Source: Deroplatys truncata
Lineage: Eukaryota; Arthropoda; Insecta; Mantodea; Mantidae
NCBI GenBank assembly: GCA_030765065.1
Contig: CM060990.1
Coordinates: forward strand, 673,288,118 to 673,352,117
Length of the DNA stretch: 64,000 bases
Reading direction: 5' to 3'
In this document: piece after piece, positions 11,250 through 23,468 of the stretch
Position numbering within the stretch: the first letter of the stretch is position 1
Layout: every line of letters starts with the position of its first letter
Notes under the pieces: model-generated
Told to the model about the DNA's origin: nothing
The model's input: only the letters and a program-made list of their open reading frames with translations
Databases searched by the model: none
Translations under genes and position numbers: made by a program

Positions 11250-13427
11250 CAGGGCTAGGAAGTTCATGCTCTAAAAACTCTTGTAATATGCATGCAAATA
11301 TGCCCTTAAAATGTGCGAAATATGCACCAAAATATGCCCTAAAATTATTATATTTAAAGACAATGTGCACATACAAACTTACATTTATTGCTGAGAAGTA
11401 GATACACATGCCTCCACATCCAAAATAAGGGATGAATTACAATTTACCACTACTGCATGACGGAAACTTTCCATGGTATATCTTCGTCTGTTGTCTCTCA
11501 ATATACTTTTGTATCTTAAAGAACTTATTTCAACGTCACGTGAAGATATTGGTGCATACTTAAAAGTTGATAGTTGTTCCACAGAAAGACACACAAGTCT
11601 TCAGGTATCCCTAAGGGCTTTCCTCCAAGAATGTCTCATATTTTGGAGATTTGTTTATACCCAGGGTTTCTTAAAAGGACATAGTTTACTTTGTCTTTTA
11701 TTTTCTGCCCTGCATTACCCGGAATGGACACCAAACCAGAAATGGTAGTATTAAATACTTTTAATGACTGATTTAAGGGAAGAACTGTTGTGTCCAGGGA
11801 TTTAATTGCTGCAGGCATATTGGAAAAATGTGTTAATTTAAGGCAAGATTTCCTTCAAGCTCTTAATCTGAGAGAACATTCTGTGCTATATAAATTGAAG
11901 CAGCATCATCTGATTCTAATGAATTAATAACTCTCCTGACTGCCGCTAAATGCTTACATAATACAATGCAGCTGTTATCCAACTCCCCCAATGGGTTTAA
12001 ACAGTTTCAGGTGGTAGTGGAATATTAGGCGCCATCTTTTTGAACACCTGGACCATAGATGCAGATTTAAGAAACACTTTTTTCACATTAGAGATTAACA
12101 TATCTACTTTAGGAAAACATAACCTAATTGTTTTGCAATGCGATGAAGGGGATGAATAAGACAAGTTAAATGAAGGCTCTTAGGAATAATTTCTCTTAAT
12201 GTTTTCTCTGCTTTGATCATATAGCTTGCTGCATCAGTTAAAAAATAAAAGTACATTGTCATATTTTATATCACAAGACCATATTAATTTCATAGAGTCA
12301 ATCACAAGTTGACTCACTGATGCACTGATAGTAACTTCTAATTGAGAGCAAGTTAAGAGATAGGGCACACCTGCCTCTTGCTGATTTAGAACATCCACTA
12401 GTATATTTGCAATGAAACATCCTTCTGCATCAGTGGTTTCATCTATTGAGATCCAGAGAAACTCATTTGCTAACTTAGTTTGCAAGATAGACATTACATT
12501 GTTGTAACAACGAGGGATGTATGTTTTACGTAAGGCACTTTGGTCAGGCAGGTGTTGCTTGGTGTACTTTTCTAAAAAATTACACAAAATTGGGTTATTT
12601 ATTTTCCATAAAGGTGTGTCAACTGCTAGGAATGCTTCACAAAGGTCATATGACAACTGTAGAACTCTACTTCCCATTCACTCGACTAGTAGACGTTGGA
12701 TATTTTCACTTCTGTCACTTTTTTTTCACAATCATTTCCCTGTGCTTTGCAGTATTAATATGTTGAACGACCTGTAACAGTTTTTCACTCCCAATATTTT
12801 TTTCACATGCCTTACAGTATAAGACTCTACCATCTGTACTAATAAGATCACTAGAAATTTCACTTTGTTAACTCTTAAGTCTGCTCGCATTATTTGGTTT
12901 CACCTTTGGCATTTTTAATACTGTATTTATTCATACCACCTCGTCAATTGTCACAAACAAACAGGCTGCAGTGGCTGCTCGATCAACATACTGCCTTATT
13001 GCTTAATCTATTCCCAGTACAGTGGGGATTTTCCTATCATAAAGGCAAGCCATTTCATGATTCTTACCAGCATTGCATCACTCACTCTTCACGTGATCAA
13101 TGATCATGAATCACTTGTCTCAGTGACATTGACAGAGGGTGAAACGGAATCCTTTTGTTAGCATCAGTTAATAGAAAAACAAGTGACCATTTAACCAAAA
13201 TAACTCATTTTAAAACATATTTCCGGTTTAAGTGCTAAAATATGCCAAATAAACATGTTATTTATTAAATATGGTGCAGTTGCTTAAAACAGCATAAATA
13301 TGCAATTATATGCCCAATAAAAATCACTCAGAGTACTAGAAAATTCCTAGTTCATGAAAATAATTTATCAGCATATCAATAACATGCTTTGAAAAAAATA
13401 TGCAAATGCATGAACTTCCTAACCCTG
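11250..13427 (-). mobile_element. hAT transposon with perfect 8-bp target duplication
   Basis: The left end is CAGGGCTAGGAAGTTCATGC and the right end, read inward, is CAGGGTTAGGAAGTTCATGC (19 of 20 identical). The element is flanked by TTTATGAC at 11,242-11,249 and TTTATGAC at 13,428-13,435, a perfect 8-bp duplication, the hallmark of hAT insertion. Subterminal ATATGC-type motifs are abundant at both ends. The 2,178-bp interior holds a broken minus-strand transposase gene. Confidence 0.96.
11385..12880 (-). pseudogene. hAT transposase (CGGBP1/zinc-finger related), broken
   Basis: Minus-strand reading shows in order: a C2H2-type finger with CKAC and HINTAKH (about 12,820-12,790); an N-terminal RNase H-like region from 12,677, open for 147 codons, with LWISIDETTDAEG, the expected catalytic D in a SIDETTD block; then several frames broken by stops; and a C-terminal SSRDVEISSLRYKSILRDNRR block (11,540-11,480) that fits the hAT dimerisation region, where E/R-S-F-S-x-Y-K is usual. 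Multiple stops make it inactive. The zinc finger and SRDVE...YK..L.DNR layout resemble the CGGBP1-related hAT group found in many insects. Confidence 0.78.
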
Positions 13428-13435
13428 TTTATGAC

Positions 13436-14056
13436 ACACACGACAGCTCAGTTGAATAGTTTTACTCCTTGTGTAGCATGCGTTCTCCATCACACGTTCA
13501 CTGTCCTTGTCGCACTTTTTCCAAACAGATAAGGCTAGCACATTCTTGTCAGGGACTTTCTTTCCGTTGGCGAACAGTACATGGGTGAAAAAATAGTTGG
13601 TGCATCAGTACTATTCAAAGGGGCATGCAGGTACAATGCGAAGGATCACTGAGGTAGTGCTGCTATCTGCAGGTGTTTACATGGTAATTTTTTACTGATA
13701 TGCGTCGCGTGGCGCCTGCATGCAGTTCTGGAACGTGTGTCTCAGAGGCCCTTACATCAATTCGTCCACCAAGACGAGTATATCTTTGCACATGCTTGTT
13801 ATGAATAATGTACTAATTGAAAACAATTTAGTTCTAACGAATCTTTACGGGTAAACAAATATAATAATAATAATAATAATAGTATAATAATAATAATAAT
13901 CATAATCATAATAATAATAAGTTTGTTTAACCTTGTTAACCTTGCCATATAGTTGTACTGATTGTAGATTAACTGTCATGGAACTAAATGACTTAACACA
14001 TTCCTGAATTCTTGTAAATGAGCGAATTGCTTATTAAATAACCGATAAACCCCCCT

Positions 14057-14088
<32 letters not shown>

Positions 14089-14187
14089 CGCACACACACA
14101 CACACAACCACACACATACAGGTACTCTTACATTCAAACACCAGGCTCTGGGCATACCGTAAAATGTTTTTTTTTAAGACAACTTTC
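13436..14187. repeat. Intergenic with (AAT)n and (CA)n microsatellites
   Basis: Non-coding. An interrupted AAT repeat runs from 13,861 to 13,920 and a CA repeat with CG interruptions runs from 14,058 to 14,105. No gene is recognised. Confidence 0.85.
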
Positions 14188-14263
14188 TGGAGCCCAGCCG
14201 GGAGTCAAACCCGAAGCATCTCATATAGCACACAGTTTCACTACCGAATGAGCTCTGGGAGCA
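14188..14263 (-). mobile_element. tRNA-like fossil (SINE head or tRNA pseudogene)
   Basis: The minus strand reads GCTCCCAGAGCTCATTCGGT... with an A-box-like segment and, about 45 bases later, CGGGTTTGACTCCCG, a 4-bp T-stem around a 7-base TTTGACT loop. The presumed acceptor pairs at only 5 of 7 positions, so a functional tRNA is unlikely. A tRNA-derived SINE head or pseudo-tRNA fits better. Confidence 0.45.
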
Positions 14264-14409
14264 GTAATAGCAGTTAGTGGGTTCGTTTTCAAGCATTGGT
14301 CTTTCATCTAGCGGTCTCCTCTCTGTTGGTATGGAGTCCCGTTTACAGTTCTATTTGGGCAAACCTTTTGGCATTCACGCTATCCAGTATGAACTAACTT
14401 AAACTAAAG

Positions 14410-15360
14410 CCCTGTCCACACTGTTAACATTTAACAAAACTTGTCAAGTGCAACATGTTATCAGTTTGCATGTTGGCCAAATTCCGATTGCGGAATTGAC
14501 TTAACATGTTAACCGAAAGAGTTGTGCTTGACACTTTTAACATGTTGGGTGTTTTCTGCTTTTAATGGAAAACTGTTAAGGCAATTCGCACTTTGTATAT
14601 GTGATTAGGTGAACTTCGGAAGTTTCCAGACTGTAACCATGGCAACGGTGTACTTCTGATTCCTTCATGCTATTGTGTTCGGTAGTTCCGTGTTGACTCG
14701 TTCTGTGCTTCTATCCTTGATTTGGTTTACTTCATGTGAATTTATGGAATGAATGAAAGAAAGGGCACTTTCATTAATAAAATCTTTGTTAAGGCTATCT
14801 TATGGAACATTGTAATGTATGTAATAAAAAGGATGGACAATTATGCCAAACTGTGTGCAATTAATTGCTGTTCAAGGGGCAATATCAGAAACAAATAGCC
14901 TCACTTTGCTAGAGAATTGCAAAAAAGGCTCAAATCTGGCAGGTGGATTGGCTGCTCTCAAACGTGTGTTCTCTTTTTAATTATAGCTTAGAAACCTTGC
15001 TCAAAACAAAGTTGAAGTCACTTTAACTTGTTCTAAAGAAATTGAAGTCAAACCTGCCCTGAATTTTAATCATTCAAATTTCACTCCTGTACCGATTAAC
15101 AAGATAGAGCCTTATCACCTTCTACTTTTCTTTTTGTTACATACCTAGTTGAGATACAAGTAACAATATCCAAATCCTCATCACTGGAGTCCATTTTGCT
15201 TTTAGTTGAGAGATTTTGTTGTCCCAACAAGTCAACTGGTGTGGATGGAATGTTAAAGGTTCACAGTTACATGTTGAAAGGATTTAACATGTTGAATGAA
15301 ACAATCTGTTAATTGTTGAATGTTAACTGTTGATATGTTGAACAGTGTGGGCTCGCCTTA
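14410..15360. mobile_element. TIR element with AACATGTT subterminal motifs
   Basis: The left end contains CTGTCCACACTGTTAACAT and the right end, inverted, contains GAGCCCACACTGTTCAACAT. Both ends carry several copies of ACATGTT/AACATGTTRA within about 130 bp, and the middle has none, a layout typical of transposase-binding subterminal repeats. The interior (about 0.7 kb) has no clear transposase. Target duplication not resolved. Possibly PIF/Harbinger-like. Confidence 0.5.
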
Positions 15361-15454
15361 AGGACGACTTGTGGGGGCCACCTGGATTAGATTAGATTAG
15401 ATTGGATTGTGTTCTGTGAGTTCACTAGCAGCCATAAAGCCTTGTGAACATAGA

Positions 15455-15640
15455 ACATGTCAAGGAAATGTGCAAAAATTACATACAAACATAAATATTA
15501 CACAGAATATAGAACATTTGAAATAAAATAGACACATTCTATATGCGTGTCAAGGAAATGTACAATAAAGTTACATATATACATAAATATTACATAGTAT
15601 ACAGAACATTTAAAATAAAATAAAGACATATTATATACAA
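15455..15640 (-). repeat. Two ~90-bp tandem repeats in LINE 3' UTR
   Basis: GTCAAGGAAATGTGCAAAAA at 15,458 and GTCAAGGAAATGTACAATAA at 15,548 begin two aligned units sharing the ACATAAATATTACA, AGAACATTT and AAATAAAATA blocks. A duplicated 3' UTR module may mark a subfamily of this LINE. Confidence 0.8.
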
Positions 15641-16220
15641 AATGAAACAAATCAAGTGTAATTTTGTACAGAGTCGAATACCTCCTTACTGTTATAAGGT
15701 TAACATACGTATAGGCAAGAACTGTTATTTTAACATTCACTAGGCTTGTACCTTTGTTTGTTTCATCATTTTGTTCTATTTGTTTTGTAATGCATAGCAT
15801 ATACTGCCAATTCTTAATATACACACATTTAAATAGCTTCATTAATTCTAGAGCAGGCAATTGGAAAACTGGCAATTGTCATTAATACTACTAATATTAC
15901 TTAGAGAGCTATATATGTATTATCATCAGGATAATTTGTCATTCAGATAATCTTGTACAGAATAATATGCTTTTGAGCATAGGTACTCTTTAACAGCAGT
16001 TTTAAAGACATTGAAATTTTCAACTTTTCTCTTAAGATCATTAGGGAGAGTTAAATATTTTTATGGTCTCGTAATATACACCTTTCTGGAAGCAAGAAAG
16101 CTTTGCACTGGGATGATGGATGTTACCCTTTTGTCCAGCGTTTATCTCATGAATTTCTATGTTTTTTATAAATGTGGTTCGATTGCATACATAGAATTTT
16201 AAGATTGAAAATATATACAT

Positions 16221-17584
16221 TCAAGGTAGGGTTAATATCTTCAGTCTTCTAAAAAGATGTTTGCAAGAGTGTTTGCTATGGGTGCTGGAAATGATTCTCA
16301 TAACCTTCTTTTGCATGAGGAATATTCGTTTACTTTCTACCGAGTTTCCCCAAAATAATATTCCATATTCAATGATAGAGTTAAAATGTACATAGTATAC
16401 TAATTTAAGTGTGTCAATAGAATTGACACTTACCAGTGCTCGGATAGCATAACAGGCAGAAATGAGTTTTGGTAAGATATAAGTAATGTGAACTTTCCAA
16501 TCTAAATATCTGTCTACTTGGAGGCCCAGAAATTTAATGTTGTTTATTTGTTCTAGTGAGATGTCATTAATCCCAATTTCTATTGGAGTGTGTGGTGATC
16601 GATGGGTTATAAATTTAACAACTTTTGTATTGTCTAGATTTACAGATAATTTGTTAGCTTTAAACCAGTGTGACATAAAGTTCAAAACATAATTCAATTT
16701 AATTACGCACTAATTCAAGTTTTTACTAGTCATCAGAACACTCGTGTCATCAGCAAACAGAATAATACTTGCAATATCCTTTATATAAAATGATAGGTCG
16801 TTTATATAGATAAAAAATAATAAAGGTCCTAGGACTGAACCTTGGGCACTTCATGTGTTACTGTTTTCCATTTTGATGTATGTTTTCCAAATTCAATATC
16901 ATTGACTACTTCAACACTTTGTTTTCTGTCATTTAGATATGATACGAACCAACTTAGAGTTTCATTTTTTAGTCTGTAGAATTTCAATTTTGCTATCACA
17001 ATATCATGATTAACACAGTCAAATGCCTTTGCTAAGTCACAGAAAATCCCACCTACATGCATTTTTTTGTTTAATGCAGTTAACACTTCATGAGTAAGTT
17101 TATAAGTTGCATTATTGGTCGACATTCCTTTTCTGAACCCGAACTGATCCCTGACAAGTATGTTGTTACATTCAAGGCATTTATACAGTCTATTAAACAT
17201 CACCTTTTCAAAAACTTTTGAAAAAATTGGCAAGAGAGATATTGGTCTATAATTTGAAACATTATTGCGTTCGCCTTTTTTGAAAAGTGGTTTAACAATG
17301 GAAAATTTCATTCTGTCAGGGAAAATTCCTGACCTTAGTGACTCGCACAAATAACTAAGGGGAGTGGAAATTTGAGATGAGCAAGATTTTAAGATGTTTA
17401 TTGTTATTTCATCATAACCAGAAGAATTTTTTTTTTTGAAGGAGTTAATAATTTTGTTTATTTCAGATGGCGTTGTCAGGTTAACTTTAAATTCACGCAC
17501 TTCATTAGTGAAATTTGATCTTAGAAATTCCAAAGCTGCCTCTTTATTTCCAAAATTAATACTCAGTTTGTTTGTTACATCCAA
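16221..17584 (-). pseudogene. LINE reverse transcriptase domain, frameshifted
   Basis: The reverse transcriptase makes cDNA at the nicked target in the nucleus. ORF 17,584-16,829 carries NYRPISLLPIFSKVFEKVM, DQFGFRKGMSTNNA and FCDLAKAFDCVNHDI, which holds the first catalytic Asp. The next block, AQGSVLGPLLFFIYINDL, is in another frame near 16,850, so a frameshift lies there. The FADD catalytic motif is at 16,746-16,757. ORF 16,697-16,221 continues with the thumb region (WFKANKLSVNLDNTKVVKF, IIEYGILFWGNS). The motif order and the FADD form suit the jockey/CR1 group. It is inactive because of frameshifts and stops. Confidence 0.88.
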
Positions 17585-18272
17585 AAAGAATTTGTTAAAA
17601 ATTTCTGCAACTTCATGAGGTTTACTAATTTCTTGATTATCAATGTTTAGTGTTATTAAGTCATTTTGTAATGAGGGTTTACCCGCTTCTCTTTTTATTA
17701 TATTCCAAGTAGTTTTTATTTTATTGTCAGAGAGTTGAATCTGTTTATATAATGCAATATTCTAGCCGCTTTTATTACCTTCTTTAGAAGCTTACAAAAT
17801 TTTTGAAGTAGTGTTTCAAATCTATATTATTACTAATTCTTACTTGCTCATATAATTCTCTTTTACGTCTACATGACGTCCTAATTCCTAAAGTGACCCG
17901 GACATTCTCTCTTTTGAAGTTAGATATTTTGTTTAACTTGACCGGGATGCAAGCGTCAAAGTGGGTTTTGAAACATTGAAGAAAACTGTTATATTTATTG
18001 TTGGTTCCATTCGTTTGGTAAGTTTGATTCCATGATTCAAGTTTAAGTATTTTACTAAACTCACTCAGAGTATTTTCATTTATTTCCCTAGATTTCTGAT
18101 AAGTATATTTAGGTTTGGATTTGAAATTTAACTTTTAATGTGTAGAACTTGTGCATCATGATCCGACAGGCTATTAGATTTTGATGAGACATTGAAAAAA
18201 TTAATGCTATCTGAATTTACAAATGTATTATCTATAGCTGTAGAGGAGCTGTTTTGGATCTTGTTGGAAAGT

Positions 18273-18931
18273 TTACTGTATGTGGTATGTTGTAAGTAAA
18301 GTGCTGAGTTGTTCCCTTTGAAGACTAGGTTTCAAATAATCAACATTTCTATCACCACATGTGATTAATTCTCTTTTTGGTTTGAATAACAATTTTAGAA
18401 GATGTTCAAGTTGCTTTCTGAATATTTCAAAATTGCCTAAGGGAGATCGATAAAGGGCTACAATAGCTAAATTCAATTTACTTTCATTTAGCTGAACTGC
18501 ACAGAGTTCAAGGTTTTGTTCATTACAAAACTTGGATAAATCCAAAACTTTATAAGTCACATCATTTCTGACATATATACAAACCCCACCTTTATGTAAG
18601 TTTTTTCTTGAAAACTCTGCTGCTAAAGAGTAGTGCTGCCATGCAGTAAAATTGGCTGAAATTCCTGTTGTGTCAAGTGGTGTTCGGATAAGCATAAAAT
18701 GTGTGGCAGTGGGTTTTCAGTATTAAGACTACTAGTAAGTTCATCTACTTTATTTCTTAAGCCTCTTATATTCTGATGAAATACAAAGAGGCAGTTTTTA
18801 TTTTTATTGTTATCATCGATACTATTGATGTCAGAAGCATTATTTTTATAGTTACTTGTGGATACAGAGATATTTGGGGTGATTATCTCAATTTGCTTTA
18901 AGTGTCGATGATTATGTTGACTGTGGGACAT
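18273..18931 (-). pseudogene. LINE apurinic-type endonuclease domain, frameshifted
   Basis: This is the endonuclease that nicks target DNA. Frame 18,931-18,623 contains FHQNIRGLRNKVDEL and LCLSEHHL, the N and E blocks of the exonuclease-endonuclease-phosphatase fold. Frame 18,695-18,273 contains HKGGVCIYVRNDV, LAIVALYRSPLGNF and ITCGDRNVDYL, where the family usually has GDFN. The two frames overlap at about 18,650, so one frameshift separates them. The region between 18,273 and 17,618 joining it to the RT is stop-rich. Confidence 0.82.
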
Positions 18932-18950
18932 ACTTAACCTAAAAAAGACC

Positions 18951-19831
18951 TCCTACTAGTGACAACAAGAATTTTACCCTTAATTCTGTCAGCAATAAGA
19001 AGAGAATGCTTGGTATGCTTGCGTCACAATTACTCTCATAGAAAGTTCGAATTTCATTTACATCAAGGACCACTTAGCTCTTTAATAATTGATTAAATTA
19101 GCAAAACATAATAAGTAACATAATCTTACCAAACGGACGGGTAATATATATTCTATGGCTTTTTTACAAGTGTTTCCAAACATAAAATAATAGGGAATCT
19201 TACTCCAAGTTTTCCTAAAGGATTTTTCTTTTGAATGGCATAATGATTTTAATTGGAAGCGTTTCTTGAAATTTGAGAAATAAAATTGTTGAGACATTAG
19301 TGGCATTAATGTTGGAACAAGATATAGGAAAGTAATTATCTGTCTGTATATGCAACCAAGAAAGCTTAAAATGGACTAGGAGAACTACTTGCTTGAGTTT
19401 GTTAGGTACGACATGTTTGAGGTGAAGGTTTTCTTGGAGAGTGACCTTGCTTCTCTCACTGAAACTAGAGGGTACATTATGCATGTTGCCAGGATCACCA
19501 CTACAAGGGTGACCCTCGTTGAGAATTCTTTGATTATATACTTATACTGATGGATATAAAATGTGGCCCATAATGGAATGAAACTCTTTATGTTGATACC
19601 GACATATCTAGCCAAACCCCCTGTCAGCGTGACCATCTCTGTTTCTTGAGTATAATACAAGCCACTGGATTTTAGGGTACTTTACCTCTCCCAAAATGTA
19701 GCCGAACTGCAAGGCAGTTGTCTCTGTTCTCACCGAGCACCATTAAGGCAATGCTTCATTAAATTTTGGCGACAAGTAAAATATAATATATAAAAAGCAT
19801 AGAAATAATCTCGCTGAAAAAAGTTGAAATA
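18951..19831. other. Intergenic, no gene recognised
   Basis: Several overlapping minus-strand ORFs of 74-91 codons, none with a recognisable domain. Possibly the remains of the LINE upstream region, but I cannot show it. Confidence 0.35.
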
Positions 19832-20571
19832 CAGGGAAAGCCAAAAAACTACGAACCGGCTGCCCGGTGTTTTTTCTGTCCGCGTCCTCGGTGCTCATTG
19901 CCGTCTGCCGCTATAATAGAAAGGCGCGGATGGAACCATACAACATTTTTAAAACTACTTTTAAAGGCTTTACTTACCAACTTTATGAAAGGAGATGCTG
20001 AAACTGGCCACCGTCGTTGTCCATACATTTTTGGCACCTCTTTAGGAAACTATCCATCACTCGTTGTAGTTCACGTTGGGAAATTGTGCCAATTTCCTGG
20101 CGGATATTTTGTTTTAATTCTTCCAGGGTGTGTGGGTTCGTCTGTACACTTTATGTTTTAAGTACCCCAAGGGATAGAAATCGCAGGGGGTTAGGTCGGA
20201 GGACCGAGGGGGCCACAAATCTCTACTAACAATTCTGTCCTCAAACGCACTTCAATTGTTCTCATCGAAATATTGGCCGTATGAGCTGTTGTACAGTCTT
20301 GTTGAAAAAAGGTAAAATCACGCAAAATTGTATTCACGGACTTCAACTATTGACTCGAAAAAAATTGGTGGCAAAACGTATGGACAACGACGGTGGCCAG
20401 TTTAAGCATATTCTTTCATAAAGTTGCTAAGTAAAGCCTTTAAAATTGTTTGAAACATGTTGTATGGTTTCATCCGCGCCTTTCTATGATAGCGGCAGAC
20501 GGCAGCGAGCGCCAAGGACGCGGAAAGGAAAAATACCTCACAGCCGGTTCGTAGTTTTTTGGCTCAGTTTG
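19832..20571. mobile_element. Mariner-like deletion derivative (copy D)
   Basis: A 740-bp family member starting CAGGGAAAGCCAAAAAACTA and ending with the inverse of CAAACTGAGCCAAAAAACTA, with TA at 19,830-19,831 and 20,572-20,573. The inverted repeats of about 200 bp enclose a short reversed remnant of the transposase 3' region: on the minus strand the VYKT-PHTLEELKQNI-type segment is at about 20,155-20,085. Non-autonomous. Confidence 0.86.
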
Positions 20572-20573
20572 TA

Positions 20574-22427
20574 TAAGGTGTGTTCAGTTTAACGAAACGT
20601 ACAAATTATGCAACTCTTCCTCTAGAAGGCCGTGTTATGCTTGAGGCAGTATTTCTGGCCGTAAGCAACTATCATGATGACAATATTTATATTAATGTAA
20701 TAAAATAATAGCCCACCTACAACTGATTAATAATCTATCTAACTATGTATGTAAAAATAGTGCATACAGTATCTTATTGGCAATAAGGGTAAAATATTTT
20801 TTATGCAATGTATTTACGTGGAGAAAAGTTGAAGCTGTAAGATGCTAGAAAGGCAAGTTTGTGTGAAGACGACAGCCATAAAAGCAAACCCTAGGGGAAG
20901 TAATAATAACGTTAACCTTGGTGTGGGAGTACAACAGAGAAGATGCTTAAAGAAAATTGTGTAACAGTCATCAGCAGGAACGTTGCTAACGTCATGATTT
21001 TTTAATATAGTCACGTGTAAATGAAAATACAGAAAACCGTGTTCTGCTAGTAGATAATCAGCCAATCAGAGTGAGTCTGCTAGTAGATAATCAGCCAATG
21101 AGAGTGAGATGATAGAAGATTTAAAAATTTAAGTATAGAACGCCAGGAAGAGCGTACCCAAGCCAAGTTAGTTGTGTTGGTGGATTTCGTATGGTGCGGA
21201 CGTGTAATGTCTTGATAGTTAAAGTATTGAATTGAGAATAATTAAGTTCCGCCGAAAATGTATTTAGATTAATAAAAACACTACAGCGTGAATATACACC
21301 ACCTAAACTAGAACACTGATATGAATATGTAGTATAGGTGACTTATATTATTAAGTTAGCTAGCAAACTTATAAAATTCAACGGTTGACTGCACATATTG
21401 GAAATTAACACATCTTAATAATTCGAAATTAACTTACAGCTTCAACCATGAGCATTTATATGTGAAACAATGTTTAGTACTGCTGACTGCAGGGTGTTTA
21501 TATGAATAAAAGTGAGAGGTGATTTTGCTAAACTGAACCGTCGATCCTATTATTGTATGTTACTGGAACTAAACTTTCCTTATCCGTACCAAGCTCTGAT
21601 AAAGAGTATTGCTCGACCTACTAGGACTGATGCAGCCGAGGCCTAATTACTCTAAATATTGAGAATCAACGAACCCATAAGTAACGTACATAGATATCAA
21701 ACTCCTTATAGCTCAATGTAAATTAAACATCAGCGACGCTAACTTAATTTAGCCAGTACGCTACCCGCATTCTGTATTGATTTAGCCTTTATGTACCAAT
21801 CGTAGTGAAACTCTTTCATAGACGCGGTATCTGAACCACCCCTTCTTTTCACGTCGATTACAACGTCGTTCATTAATTCGTTTTTGTGTTGCTGAAGTGT
21901 TTTCTAGGCCAGTCACGTAGAGAACTGATACCGGCTGGGTTGGTTAAATGAAGGCCTTACGGAGGAAAAACACTATTGCAATATAGGTGAATGCGCCATT
22001 TTTATGCACATCAGTGTACATATGCACCAGGTGAATCACCTGCCCCTAGGTTTTGCATCTGTGCAACCTTTCGCAACGGAACATTTGCACCAGCATTAAG
22101 CAATAAATACAAAACCAATGTGCATAGCAATGTAAAATAGTATGTATGTAAAGCATTTTATATTGTAAAGTAAATGGAAGGCTAGATACCCGTGTTAAAC
22201 AGAAAAGGTCACACTTTAGCTATACTTTTTTTCTTCAAAACATGACGCCTCGCCCCATACCCGGCGGGTAAGTAATATCGCATTGCGCCGATGGTCAGAG
22301 TGTACCTCTGACGCTTTTTCCAGGAAAGTCACACCCTTGAGATGCACGATGGGTTTCTAATTACCTTCTTAATAGGTATGGTATTGCGTCAATGAATAGC
22401 TCGTTCTTAAAGTTCATCTAGTATCTA
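20574..22427. other. Intergenic with a 36-bp duplication
   Basis: About 1.85 kb without a recognisable gene. GCTAGTAGATAATCAGCCAA is repeated in tandem (21,047 and 21,083) with a 36-bp period and two copies. ORFs are short and domainless. Confidence 0.5.
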
Positions 22428-23466
22428 CAGAGTGAGCCAAAAAACTCCGAACCGCCTGCGCGGTGTTTTTCCTGTCCGCGTCGCTCGTTGCCGTCTGCCG
22501 CTATCATAGAAAGGCGCGGATGAAACCATACAACATTTCTAAAACTACTTTTAAAGGCTTTAATTGCCAACATTACGAAAGGAGATGCTAAAACTGGCCA
22601 CCGTTGTCCATACGTTTTTGGCACCTCTTTAGGAAACTATCCATCATGGAGTTTTTGGGGGGAATTTTCTAAACGATGACCGATGTCGTCTAATGTTTCT
22701 TCGGCAAGAACCGAACGCCCTCTTTTAGATTTCTTAGCCTGAACACTTCCTGTGGCCTGAAATTTACTGTAAATTTCACGGATTTTTGTACGGCCTGGAA
22801 CGTTTACACCTGGAAATCTTTCTGCAAATCGTACTTTCACTTGGCGAGCTGACCGAGTTAACACATACGAATCATAAGTAAATACACGCTATGCAGTAAA
22901 AGACATATACTGAGCCATAATATACTTTGTGACTAAGTACAGGACAAAATAATAAATAACTCGTAATAACTGAACTACATCACATCACAGTCAACTCAAT
23001 ACTGCACTTCACACTGCACAGCATAATCACAACAGCGTGACTGTTTATAGCAGCAGTGCGTTATCATGTTTTTATCATATTTCCACATGCCCAGTGGAAA
23101 AACACCGCGCGGCCGGTAATATTGTTCATAAAATACACCTCTGTGGTACTTAAAACATAAAGTGTACAAGACAAACCCACACACCCTGGAAGAATTAAAA
23201 CGAAATATCCGCCAGGAAATTTCTCAACGTGAACTACGGCGAGTGGTGGATAGTTTCCTAAAGAGGTGCCAAAAATGTATGGACAACGGCGGTGGCCAGT
23301 TTCAGCATTTCCTTTCATAAAGTTGGTAAGTAAAGCCTTTAAAAGTAGTTTTAAAAATGTATGGTTTCATCCGCGCCTATCTATGATAGCGGCAGACGGC
23401 AACGAGCGCCGAGGACGCGGACAGGAAAAACACGCGCAGGCGGTTCGGAGTATTTTGCTCACTCTG
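22428..23466 (-). mobile_element. Mariner-like deletion derivative (copy E), reverse of copy C
   Basis: A 1,039-bp element starting CAGAGTGAGCCAAAAAACTC and ending with the inverse of CAGAGTGAGCAAAATACTCC, with TA at 22,426-22,427 and 23,467-23,468. It has the same structure as copy C but is inserted in the opposite orientation: the transposase N-terminus is on the minus strand, followed by the same deletion junction into the inverted repeat. Two copies with one deletion structure imply the deleted form itself has transposed. Confidence 0.88.
22637..22919 (-). pseudogene. Mariner-like transposase N-terminal fragment, stop-interrupted
   Basis: Minus-strand copy of the 93-residue DUF4817 fragment of 6,716-6,997. 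It starts MAQYM at 22,919 and has a TAG about ten codons in, after which SYVLTRSARQVKVRFAERFP and VNVPGRTKIREIYSKFQATG continue openly from 22,864. The end at the deletion junction (ENSPQKLHDG) differs from copy C only by the length of the homopolymer run. Confidence 0.8.
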
Positions 23467-23468
23467 TA

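Larger units (their letters stand above)
15386..18950 (-). mobile_element. Non-LTR retrotransposon (jockey/CR1-like LINE)
   Basis: A minus-strand LINE of about 3.6 kb with an endonuclease region (18,931-18,273), a reverse transcriptase region (17,584-16,221) and a long 3' UTR ending in a pentamer/hexamer tail seen on the plus strand as GATTAGATTAGATTAGATTG (15,385-15,408). Simple-repeat tails of this type mark the 3' ends of some LINE clades. No ORF1 is visible upstream of 18,950, so it is probably 5'-truncated or has lost ORF1. Confidence 0.85.

Noticed and set aside
14188..14263. Functional tRNA gene on the minus strand
   Set aside because: The acceptor stem pairs at only 5 of 7 positions and the anticodon arm is unclear. 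Treated as a tRNA-like fossil.
15498..15875. 125-codon minus-strand ORF
   Set aside because: It lies in the duplicated LINE 3' UTR, has a hydrophobic low-complexity composition and follows the RT C-terminus, so it is a chance frame.
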